Part shown: piece by piece, positions 12,201 through 24,200 of the stretch
How positions within the stretch are numbered: the first letter of the stretch is position 1
Layout: each line of letters begins with the position of its first letter
From: Oreocharis arfaki
Lineage: Eukaryota > Chordata > Aves > Passeriformes > Paramythiidae
Direction: 5' to 3'
Assembly: GCA_013398015.1 (NCBI GenBank)
Contig: VZRR01006570.1
Coordinates: 544,493-608,492, forward strand
Length of the DNA: 64,000 bases
Translations under genes and position numbers: made by a program
The notes under the pieces: generated by a model
The model's input: the letters and a program-made list of their open reading frames with translations, nothing else
What the model was told of the DNA's origin: nothing
Databases searched by the model: none

Positions 12201-15200
12201 CTCAGCCGAGGAAGCCCTCAGGGTGACATCTGAGCAGTCTGCTGGGAAAAGTGTTCCTAAAAATAAAGCTGTCATGGAGGAGCCACTTGGACAGCTGCAG
12301 AGATGGCAGGGGAAAACATCCTTCCAGGTTGAAACTGCTGCTGGAATGGTTTGGACAATATCGAAGTCTGAGTGGAGAGGCCCAGTCCAGGGGAAGCATC
12401 TTCATCACTGGGATGTCTGTGTGTTAACAAAGGAAGGAGATAGCCAGGCTCACCCATGGCCCTGCCCTTTGAGGGAGGTCAGAAGGGACAGAGGAATTTG
12501 CTGCTCTAGCACCACCTGAGTGGGGCTGGCGGGCTCCACAGACCCACTTGGAGCGGGAGCATGAGGCACCTGGGGCTCTTGGCTTGGCAAGATTTCAGCA
12601 GGGAATGGACCAGCGCTGGTTTCATGCACCCAGACATCTCCCCACTCGGTTCATTTTCCAGGACACCATGTGTTATGGCACCATTTGCCCCCAAAGGTCT
12701 TGGCTCTGCAGGGATGTGGGCTCTGGGAGGTTTCTTTCATCACCTCTCCCTCTGAGAGTGGCCCGGTGCCATCCTGGCCCATCCGAGGGGATGAGGAGCC
12801 TGCTGGAGCTGAGCGTGGTGGCATTCACACATGGGAGTGGATTCAAGCCAGCATCCATCAGGAGGCTTCTCTGGCACTTCCATGTGTCAGGTGGCTGCTC
12901 AGCCCTCTCCATTCCCTGTTTTGTGTGTAATGGGCTGCTTGGTTTAGTTTTTCTCAGTGGGTTGGGTTGTGGAAGAGGGAAAAATCTCTCTCCTGCACTG
13001 AGGGCCAGTCAATGGCTGGGTTGCAGAAGGGGAAAAAAGTCTCTCCTGCATGGTGCTGATGCCTTTACAGAACGGTTGACTCTGGCTGCTTGAGCCCAGC
13101 AGGCACTTGGCCCACAAAAACACAATTTAGCCACTGACCACTAAAACATCTCCTGGACATCACAGCTTGGGCTCCAAAGCAAAACCTGAGTGCAAATACA
13201 ATTTGTGGGTGAGACTGGTGTGTTGTATCAGGAATACCCATGGTCTGCAGCCCAAACGTCCACTCCCTGCTCCAGGCAGGAGAATAAATATGTGGAAAAA
13301 AATCCGTGGGGATAAATTAGAGGTTTGTGTCATGCTCTGCCTCTCGCTGCCTCCACAGTGGTGTACGAGCACAGGTCCCGGCTGGAGCGGTCCCTGCAGA
13401 AGGAGCGAGGGGAGCACAAGAAGACAAAGGAAGGTGAGTCCCTGGCATGGGTAGCACAGAGGTGGCCAGGCAAACCCCCAGCTGTCCCCAAAGCCCCTCC
13501 TGCCTCGGTGTGGCTGGCACTGAGTGGAATTTGGGAACACTGAAGTGACATGTCCAGTGTCCGTGGGCAGCAGGTGCTGGCAGGTGGGTTCTGTTCTCTC
13601 CACTCCTACCTTTGTCCTCAGGCCAATCTGTGAGTAACAGTCCTCCTATCGTGGTGTTTGAACACTTCAAGTGCTGACTAAACCTGGCACTGGACTGTGC
13701 TTTTTCCTGGGAAAGATGTCAACTTTCTCCCAGCAGTGAGCTGAAGGTGCTGAGCTCTACAAGTGCTCAGTGCTATCAGCATCGCTGCCCACCAGCACGG
13801 ACGGTGCAGACTGCCAGGTCCTTCAGAGCTGAGGCACAGAAGGAGACACAAACATGCAGAGGATTTTAAGACCATGAAATACAGCAGGAAGCAGAAAGAT
13901 CAACTCATGTGCCTTGGGTGTCAGGCCCCTCTGCACCGGATTGCTGTCGGCAATTTAATAACTTGGGTTTTATCTCTAAAAGTGGTGTGTGGGGTGACAT
14001 CCCTGCTCCTCACTCGGGCATGCTCTGCACTTCTGGGTGCTGTACCCAGCACCCAGGTTTGGCTGCAGCTCTGTGGCTGCCTGGCTGAGGCAGAAGCTGC
14101 ATTTCTGTGCTGCTTCTTTAATTAATTTGGTGAGAAAACGGAGCACCCTAATACACACTGCCTTGTCAAGGGACCTTTATGATTTAAGGAGGTGGCACGG
14201 GCGAGAGCAGCACATGAGTTTGGGTCTCACAGCTTTTCCAGAGTCATCTCTCATTTCACAGCACCCCAAAAAGTTTTTCAGCTTCCCTGACACCAAGCTG
14301 CAGCTGTTTGTGTGCTGAAGCAAGAAATGCACTTGCCTGTGGAATGGGAAAGGAAGGACATTTGGGTGGGCAGCTCTCATGGAAAGTACTCCCACCTTTC
14401 CAAGGGCATGGAATGGCCTCCCAGCAGCATCTGCATTCCAGCTTATTGACTTGCAGCCTTTTGCTCAGCAAGGGGCTGAGTTCCTTCTTCCCTCCCCCTC
14501 CCCTCCAAAATACAAACCAGACCCTTGTGAAATTCCAGCTCATTAAATTGCCTCCTTTTCTCCCATTTCTAGATTTTTTAGTGTACAAGTTAGAAGCTCA
14601 GGAAGCTCTCAACAAGGAGAAGGTAGGTGTGGTTTATCCCAGGGTGTCTGTGGAACAATGGGAAATATTTTCTTCTGGTGCCACCAGGGTGATGAGGCCA
14701 CTGGAAGGCAGGGAAGGCTCCGTGTGTGCATGGTACAGGCTGAACCTTGGCTGACTCCTCTGCTCAAGGAGTGTGTGAGGATTTAGTCCATCTCAGGGAA
14801 AGGGCTGGAGCTGTTCTGCCTGTTCTCCCACGTGTGACAGCCGAGGAGATGATTCCCAGCTCCTGGTGTGGCAGGGGAATTGCTGCTCCATGGGACAGAA
14901 GAGGCCTGGGGAGGCCTGGAGTGCAAAGCTCACCACGGGGAACAGGGGCAAGAAAGGCCGTGGTGGTGCTGGGGAAAGCATACCCATTGTTTTCTGTCTC
15001 CAGGGATTGTCAGATGATTTTCACCGGCCTGTGGAATTCCCAGTCGGCAGGGAAAAGGACTCTTCAGTGAGGGCTGGGAAGAAATGCATCCCTGGCATGC
15101 AGTCTGTCACATTCACTCAAGTTATCAGGCTGGGTTTATTCCTTTCCCAGAGGATCAGGGGATGAGATGCTGGAGAAGGAGAATCACTTTTAGCCCGCTC

Positions 15201-18200
15201 CTCTGGGGGTGAATGTCAGCCTGTGGCAGAAAAATATCTGAATTTTTTAACGGTGGGCATGTCCCTTGCAATTTGGGCTCGTTTGCTGGGGACATTTCAG
15301 ACTGTAGGGAGGATTTATTGAGTACTTATCATGTTGAATTGGGGGTTGTAGTGGCAGTCTCTGCATGGTGCTTCGTTTGCACTTCATGGTGCTGCTTCAC
15401 TTTGCTCTGAAGTGCCCAACCCCAGACCCCAGCAGATGTTTGTGAGCCTGCCTGTACCGGGGCTGTCCCCTCTCAGGTGCCACTGCTGCCCTGGGCACAA
15501 AGCCTTTGGGCACACAGGGTGGTGGCTGTGACGGGACGATGGTGCTGGGGTGAAAAATGGGGACACGGAGGAGGGAGGTGACCCTCAGTGAGGCCCGAGC
15601 TGAGCTGCTGGGCTGCGACAAACCCCTCAGGAGGGGTAAATCCCTCTCCTCTGCTGCTTTGTGCCAGCTGAGCTCAGTTCGGCCGCTGTGCCTGGCGCCA
15701 GAGTTTGCCTGAGGCCCACTCCATTGCCTAGTGATCCATTTTCTGTGGAAACGGTGCAATTTCTGCGTGTGGGCGGCAGCCTGAGCACTGCCGCTTTCTC
15801 GGCCTCCCCCTCAGCCGCTGCCGGCAGGGCTCCGCCCTCAGGGAACGGGGTTCGCTGTGCGAGGCTCCTTCAGCACCAGGCCTGGCCCGGATGAAGGGCT
15901 GAAGCTGGGGAAAACCACTCAAAATGTGAATTAAGCATGCAGTTGATGAGCTGCTGGATAGGTTGCTTTGAAAAGGTTCTTTGAGGAGGTTCTTTGAGAA
16001 GGTTCTTTGAGAAGGTTCTTTGGGAAGGTTCTTTGAGAAGGTTCTTTGAGAAGGTTCTTTGGGAAGGTTCTTTTCCAGCCTCGCGCGCTCTGCTGGTCCC
16101 CATGGGCTTGTCCCAGGCCCTGCCTGTGGGTGTGAGGGGGGCACCAGGGATTTGGGCAGGTGCCTCTGTGTGGTTTTTCTCCCCCTCACGGATTTTTCTG
16201 CACTCTAATGGCGCTGTTGGATCTTTTTCTCCCCAGCAAGACTCCATGAACAGATACGGGGCTCTCAGTTCCCAGCACAAGATCCTGAAGGTAAGGGAGG
16301 TCTGTCTGCTGTGTTTCAAAGGATGGAGAATCCCGGGAAACACCGAGGGATTCCTGCACTTGGGGAGGAGATCCGTGTTGATCCTCATTTCTCCTGGCTG
16401 CTCGGGTCCAGGGGAGTTCCCTGTTTATTCTGTCTCAGGTTTCACCTACACCTCGTTTCAATGGTAGCCTTTGTGCACTTTATCACACAGGGTTTTGCCG
16501 GTTTTCCGGGTCTCTCCTTGTGAAAATGGGTTTATTCATTGGAGCTTGTCCTTTGGACTCACACAAAATATTCCAGTCCATGGAAGAGGCTCAGAGCAGG
16601 GCAGCTTATACTGTTTTACAGAATTTTACAGCGTTTTATAGCATTTTATAGCATTTTATAGCATTTTATAGCATTTTATAGCATTTTATAGCTTATCACG
16701 TGCTCTACCTGAAGCATATCTTGATGTTCAGTTTTGCTTTTGCTGGAGCAGTGCAACTGGAGGCTGCTGGGGTTGGTTTTTTAAATGTTTTTAGTCCGAG
16801 CCTTGGCAGTGAAATGCTAATTTAACTCCGGGATGGAGAAAGAGGGCTGGGTTCCAGCAGCCCTGAGCACCGCTGGGCTGGATTTCCTGAGCTGAGCTGG
16901 ACCTCCAGCTGCCTGGATTCAAACTTGGGGGAAAAGGGAAGTACAGTTCTGTCTCTTGGGTATTCTCCAGCACCGTGGATTCTGGGAACGCTCTGCAATA
17001 GCAACATTCCTCTTCATAGCAACTGCAGGCTGAGCAGAATGCTCTGCTTTGCTTCTCTCAAGGGGACACTCAGAGCTTTTTTGTCCTGGCTCCCTCTCTC
17101 TTGCTTCCTTTTATTGGAGGGGTGGGAAAAGGAAAAAAACCCCCAACCATCTCTTTTTTTAAAACTACATTTACAGCTGCTGAAAGACAAAACCAGCCCT
17201 TGAGACTGTGGGAGATTTCAACCCTCCCCTCCAGCCTGAAAAAGCAGTTTTTAGCCCAGTTTCTGCTCGTTATGAGGCTGTGGGTAACACTTCTGGCACT
17301 GGGGCTCAGGCAAAAATGCCTCCCAGTGGAACTGGCTTGCTCAGGAGGAAGATTGCTGCCAGGAATGTCATCACCTGGGAAATGGGACACGTCGTGCTGA
17401 ACAGAAGCAACCGAGCTGGAGGTCCCAGATGTGACCAAAGGGTTCCATGAAGCCACCCCAGCACATCTGGCTGTGGTGCTCCTGGCCACTTCTGTCACCC
17501 TGCTCTGTGCTGGAGTCCTCCCTCGGTGGCTCATCCACATCTGGAGCTGGCACAGAGGGGCGAGGGGCTTGGCTTCGCCCAAAAATAGCAGCTGGAATAG
17601 TTGCCTGTGTCTGGGTTCCTGCTGGGGCCAGGCTTTGTCCTACAAGTCCTTTCTTCCTCTTGAGTGGGGATGAAAATGCTTGGCTGCCATCACTCTGCAG
17701 GAGGCATCCTGGCATTCCCTGCAGCAGGCCAAGGAATTCTGCCATGGACTTCCTGAAGCTGCTGGAACATGAAAAGTGAGGTGTGGCCTTCCTCTGCTTG
17801 TGGGTTAAACATCCACGTTATTGATTCTGCTTTGCTCAGTGTCTGTCCACAAAGTTAAATCAGGGCAGAACTAGCTGGGTTTGAGGTGCTGGTATTGCCT
17901 TCTTCCCCTCCACCTGATCATTTGTCCCTCGGGGAGAGAGATTTGAAACGTCTTGGGCACTCCCTGTTGTTTGAACCGCAGGGATGGGAGAACTTGCTCT
18001 GAATTCTTCCAGCTGAGTGCAAGAACTCCTGATTTCTGGGAGATGAGCTGCCTTGGGAATGATGGGATTTCCCCATTTTGCAGAGTGAGGGAGCCAGAAA
18101 TGCCAGGACAGCGTCTCATCCCTCACCCCAGCTGCACTAAACATCATTTACACAACATCCATGGGCTGTGTCCTGCAGCTGCTGCTTGACTGAGTGAAAC

Positions 18201-21200
18201 AGTAGAACTGTGAGGTGGGGAAGGGAAAATTCTCACTCAGGTAGACATGGGAGGTTCCTGGGTTCCTCAGGATACCTGGCCTTGGTGGGACTGGCTCGGT
18301 CAGGAACGTTCTGCTGCAATATAATTAAATTCTCTGAAAAACAATCCCATGTGGGGTGTTCCAGACTCCTGCCTGCAGCTCCTGCACCAGCAGGTTTGGA
18401 TTCCTCCTGGAGTTTGCACACCCTGGTCCCAGCCAGCCTCAGAAAGCAGCTGGGAGTGGGGATGCTCCCCCCTTCTCTCCCTCCCCAGCCTCCTGCTGCT
18501 GTCAGAGGATGAATATTCCCCCTCTTCTTCCTGCCTGGGAGCAGTCTGGGGACACAAATCATGCACATCACCTTGCAGGCAGAATATGGCTTAGAAATTA
18601 ATTGGCCTGAGCTGATGAGGACTTAAAATTCCTTGAATTTCACAGGAGTTTCTTGTTTAAATCAATCCTCCTTGCTAATGTTGTGGCTTCCGAGGTGTTT
18701 GGTATCAAAATGATTTTAGGGAAGGGGGTTCCTCTGCAGTGCTTTCTGCCAGGGGCTCTGATGAGAGCTCCAAGTACCTGTGAAAGCCAAAGCAGGAATC
18801 TCCAGTTCCCTTTATTTTCCCTCTGGATCCTATGATCTGATTACCCTGCCATCCTTGTCTGTCTTTTTAGTTCTGTCTCTGGGACCCCTCCATCTTTTCC
18901 TCTGCACTGCCTGTATTTTTGGAGCACAGCTCCATCTCTTTAAGAGGAGGATAATCACTTCAGGGGGTCGCAGACACTTTGTTTTCCTGGAGATAAATGC
19001 AAACATCGATAGCATTTAGAGGTTTGGGGTTTTTAAAAAAAGAACATTTTTTTTATTTTTTCCCCCTGGGAAGCCTAATTGAAATGGCTGCCTGAGTCCT
19101 GAGGAGGGGTTGTGTGGCAGGGCCAGGGTTCACCTGAGAGCCAGTCAATCTGCATACATAATTGGTGTTGACAAACTGGATGTGGAAGGGATCTCTCTCT
19201 AGGTTACCATGGGAACAATAAAAAAAACTGGGAGGTGAATTCTGGTTCAGCGGGTCCCAGCAAAAAGATGTTTCTGCGTGCTTTGTTCCTGGGCTCTGCA
19301 AGAGGGGAGGGGAGAAGAGAGCAGCTTTCCAGCCCACTTTTGTCTGGTGGATTCTTGGCCTGCTTGAAATAGTCCGTGGTCTTGTGAGAGTCTTGTTACC
19401 TTGGAACTGGATGCCCACGAGCCCCGTGGTGCTGTGGGGAACGGGGGCTCTCCCCAGGCTCTGCCAGAGGATCCCTGCACGAGCTCTCCCCTCCTCCAAC
19501 TCTGAGGAGTGGCTGGGAGAACTTCCAGGCTGTTGGGAAGCAAACCAAGCCAAGGGAAAACCCCGGGGTACCCAGGTGTGTGTCCAACCCCTGAGGCAGG
19601 TCTTGGGAATTAGACCTGTTCCAAGGGGATTATTCCTAGCCTGCAGTGTGCAGGCTGGTGCTCCATGGAAAGGAGCAGGGAATGTCTCCTTCAGATGTCT
19701 GGGAACTCTGGGAAGGCCGTGGATTTGTGTTCCACAGGGATTTGGTTTGCCACCAGCAGATGCCATGGCCTGCAGTGCCGTGGGAGGAGCAGGAGCAGCT
19801 CCCAGCTGTCCCAGAAAGGGACTTGTCACCAATTCTGCCTCCAAGGAGACCCCCAAAACCTCTTCTCAAAGTGGAATTTCACACCTTCCCCTGCACCACT
19901 GAGCACAGGGAATGTTTGATTGTTCCTGGGATTTCTGGCTACCCACTGGAGGAACAAACATCCCTCCTGCCCTCTCAAGCAACTCATTCAAGAGACACTT
20001 GGCAATGGCTAAATCACTCCTCTAGTACTGACCCTGTCCCTTCTCCTCCTCCCCAGAACCAGCACGATGATGTCAAGAAGCAGCTGCTGGACCTGCAGCT
20101 GCAGCACAACAGCCTGAAACTGGAGCACCGCAAGAGCCTGGAGACCCACAGCCAGAAATTTGCCCAGCTGCAGCAGGAGAAGGACAGCGAGGTCACCAAC
20201 CTGCAGGGTGAGGGGGAGGAACACTGAGGAAACACCAGGCAGAGGAAGGACTGGGATGAGGAGAGGGCAGAGATTCCTCTGCAGGCCCCCAAAAACACCC
20301 CCAGGAACAATTTAGTGTGGCGATGTGCAGTGTCTTGGTCTCAGCTGGAGCACTGTCCTGTCTCAGGTGGTGGTGCAGGAACAAATGCTGTAAATTCTGA
20401 CATTGGAGCTTGGGAGCAAAATGAACCACACTTTTTGTAATTAATGGTGTAGCTCTGGAAAATGCAATTTAATAGTTCGAGTGTTGTAGGCAAAGCTGAT
20501 CCCTTTAATTCCCAAAGAGTGGTTTTTGTTTATTCTGCTGTTTAATTACATTGTGGGGCTTTTAAGGTTTGCATCTGTTCTTCCTTGATGAGGTCTGGAA
20601 CGTCAAAATCTGTATGTTTGGGGTTTTTCCCTCTGCTCAGCAAAGCCCAGTGTAATATCTGATGAGCTTTTGGGTTAGAATGGGGGAAAATTGAGGACAA
20701 AGAAGTGAAACCTAAATATTTGATTGTCTCTCTTTCTGAAATGCACATTGTTAGAGGGGAATGGAGGGGTTTTTGCTAGATTGTCTCACTGAGAGTTCCA
20801 TTCTCAGTTTGATGGCAACCTTCACTGCAAGGCAAGAGCACAGCACCCAACTTCAGAGGCAAAATGTGCTCTCCCAGGGCTGAATATAAAGAAAAGAAAC
20901 CCCCTGTAATGAGGAATATCTGTAATTTTGAGCCTTGGGTGCAATCCAGCCCATCGCAGTGACCACCCAGTCACGGGATAATTCCCATCCCAGCCCATAG
21001 TGCAGAGAAACCCCAGTGCAGCCTGTTCTGGGGATATTCTGAGAGATCCAGGATCCAAAATAGGGCTGGCATTTTGGGACACAGCCTTTCCTTTCCATCC
21101 GAGGGTACACGGTGACATCCAAACCTCGGCACATCGCGTGCCTTGGAGTGCTCAGGAGGGTGCAAAGAGCTTGAAAAAGCCCAACCTGGAGGCTGCAAGG

Positions 21201-24200
21201 CACAACTGTTCCTTAAAAGCCCAGGAATAAACGTGCCTGAGGACAGAACTGTCCCATGATTATTTTCTCTAAGTGGGTCATGGGGTTTTTTTTTAGTTTG
21301 TACCATCAAGAGGCAGCTTCTGTGTGCAGGAGGAGGGAATCTGTGGGCTCAGGAGAGCTGGCAGACCCTTGTTGGGGTTCTTCCTTAAGCTTCCAGTTCC
21401 CCCAGGAAGGGGCAGTGACTCCCTGCTCCCCCTTCTCTTCAGCTGTGAGGGGGAGGGGAAATAAAAACCCCAAATTATCTGCCTCCTGTGGCAAACACAG
21501 TGAGAGCCTGAGCTGAGAGCAGGAGTTAGCAAAGACTCTGGGGAGAAGGAATTCCTGGGAGTGCTGGAAGGAATGATGAGCAGGTTTGTGATTCCTGGGC
21601 TTGGACAGATCTGTGAGGTCAAGAGGAATTTGTGGTGAGAAAAGGGAGATGCCACACTTGAAAAAATATCTCATTTAAAGCAAATTTCTTCTTCTCCTGC
21701 AGACACGGTGTTGAAACTCAGAGAAGAGAGCAAGCTCCTCAGGAAGGCCCACCAGGAGGTTCACTCCCAGCTCCTCAATGCCCAGGTAACCACCTGGGCT
21801 CTGCATTCCAATATTCCCTAAACAATAAATCCTGTCACCAGCTGTATTCCAGGGTGGTGAGTTGCCCAAAACAGTGCTGGGAGGTGTTGATCCATTCTAT
21901 AAAATTCTCCAGCTTGGAATCTGTCCCAGCAGCCCAAAATACAGGTTTGCTGCACAAAGTCCCTGAATTCCCGACCCTGGAATGCCTCCCCACATCCCAA
22001 ATACTTCCAGGTGATGGTGAATTGATGGGTACAAGTTTTGCCTCCATCTGGTTTGTCCTGACTGGAAGTTTCTTACAAATTCATATCCCAGGAACTCTCC
22101 TTGGCTGCCTTTTCCTCGTTCCTTTTATGTTTGCTTTGCTGAGGGGTTTTGTTGGTGTTTGTTTGGATTTTAATGTTAATTTTAAGGTCACATTTCAGGG
22201 GGAAGAACTGAAATCAACAGAGCCTGCTCAGGAATTAATTTCCTGCTAAACTTTGCTTGCTGCTTGGAAGTTTTCCCGCTCTGCCCAGTCCCTAACTTGG
22301 TCCATTTCCAGCACCAGAAAAGGTCTCCCCCCTCAATTTCCTATAAATAACTAGGGTGGAAATGAGGAGGATTTTCCTGAGTGGCTTTTTCAAGCTCTAC
22401 TTTTCAGGGTTGGGGATGAAAGAAAGAAGCTGCAGGAGAGAGAGGAGGGTTGCATTTGCTTACCCAGTCTGGGAGAATCGATTTTCCTTTGTCTTGCAAA
22501 GTAAATTGGATTGTCAGGCAGGATTATGCCAATTATTGTCAGCCCTGCTGGGATGAGCACATCCAGGGGGAAATGCCTCCACTGGGAGGAAATGAGGTGA
22601 CCTGGAGGTACAGGAGGAGAGGGAGGTGAGGAGAGCCAGGATACAATTCCTGTGCCAAGGCAGGAGTTAATCCATGGCTCCTGCACTGAACAGCATCAGG
22701 AAAAGGATCAGTGCAACAGCTCAGCACTTCACAGAGGGGAAATGCAGAATATCCATGAAATCTGGAGGGAAATCTGCGTTTGTCATTGGTGGTTGTGGAT
22801 TTTCTCCAACCTTCAGATGTATAAAATACAGATTTTCTTTAGAAGGTACCTTCTGCCAAAGAGCAGCTGTTGCCAGCAGGGAGATGTTTAACCCCGTGTG
22901 AGGTTTCTCTGTGTCCTTCTCATCCCTTCAGGCCCAGATGGAAGAGTTCAGGCAGCTCAAGGAAGCTCTCCAGAAGATGCCAGGCTTGAGAGGAGGAGGA
23001 GGAGGAGGCGGAGTAGGAGCAGGGAAGGGGCAGCAGCCCCTGGTGCCAGCCAGCAGCCAGCTGCAGCCGGGGAGGCAGAAGGTGTGGTATTCCCAAAAAA
23101 ACCCAGGGAGCAGCATTCTGCAGGGCTGCTGGGGCTTTGAAGGAACAAACCCAGCTCCCTCCAGCTGAGAGTTTACTCTTGTCCTTCCTTCCTTCCTTGC
23201 AGACTTTCCAGGCCAGCCAGGAGAACCGTCCGGCCGGGAACGCGCTGCCCTCCGCGCTGCCCGGCGCCCAGCAGCCGGCTGGGCAGGGATCCTATGGCCA
23301 CACTGGCCCCAGGCCACAGCCACACGTGCCCTTCACCCAGCCAGCCCCAGCACAGGACACCAACTCGCTGCCAGAGGTTGTGCCAGCCTGGCCAGCGCGG
23401 CACGGGGACGGCCACGTGGCCAGGTTCACCCGCACCATGAACAGCCTGCCCAACGGGAACCCCGTAGGTTCTGCTCTGGGTCTGTGGGGCCTCGGCTTGT
23501 GGGAGCTCAGAGTTCTGCATGTTTGTGGTGCTGAGCACGTGGGCAGTGCTGGCCTCAGGTTTAACATGCTGAGGGGTTGGTGGTTTCACAGCCAGGCTCA
23601 GGGGTTCTTCTGTTGAGTCCGCAAGGAGGAAATCATCACAGCAGCCCCCCGCTCCGGCCCTCCTGGGGTGGTTGAGAGGGAGTTATGGACAGCAAATGTC
23701 TAAAAAAGGACAATAATTGCAGTGTGGCTGGACTTTAATTACAGTAATGTCAGTGTGTGTGTGGGTTTTAAGGTGGTTTTGTTGTTCCTCTTTTTTTGGA
23801 GATTCACCTGCCCCAGCCAAGCCTGGCTCACGTAGGATCTGAATTATTCCTTTTTGGCTGTATTAAGGAGGAGTCTTCTACTGCAGGGTGGGCAGGGCTG
23901 TAGATTTCTCCTGGGGAGCACTTCTGCATGTTTGTTCTTTGATGAAGGCTTTTCTGGCCCATAAACCTGTCCAGATTTGGGGGTGTTTGATATCTCAGGT
24001 GTACCCATGTGTCTCCTCTGCAGGATGTGAAGATGGTGATGCGCATCCAGGTGCGAAGCCACGAGGAGAGCCAGGCTCCTGAGCTGTCCCTGGCTGATCC
24101 AAGACAACCCTCTCCAGCAGAAAAACCTCCCCTGCTGGACAGCCACCACTCAGCAGGGAACAGACAGGTGCAAATGCAAAGGTTGGTGACAACAAAACTC

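Noticed and set aside
15728..16388. Minus-strand frames with repeated KEPSQRTFSKNL units
   Set aside because: The repeats are simply the translated 13-bp tandem array.
19053..19856. 267-codon minus-strand frame in intron 4
   Set aside because: No recognisable domain, lies within an intron, and long plus-strand frames overlap it.
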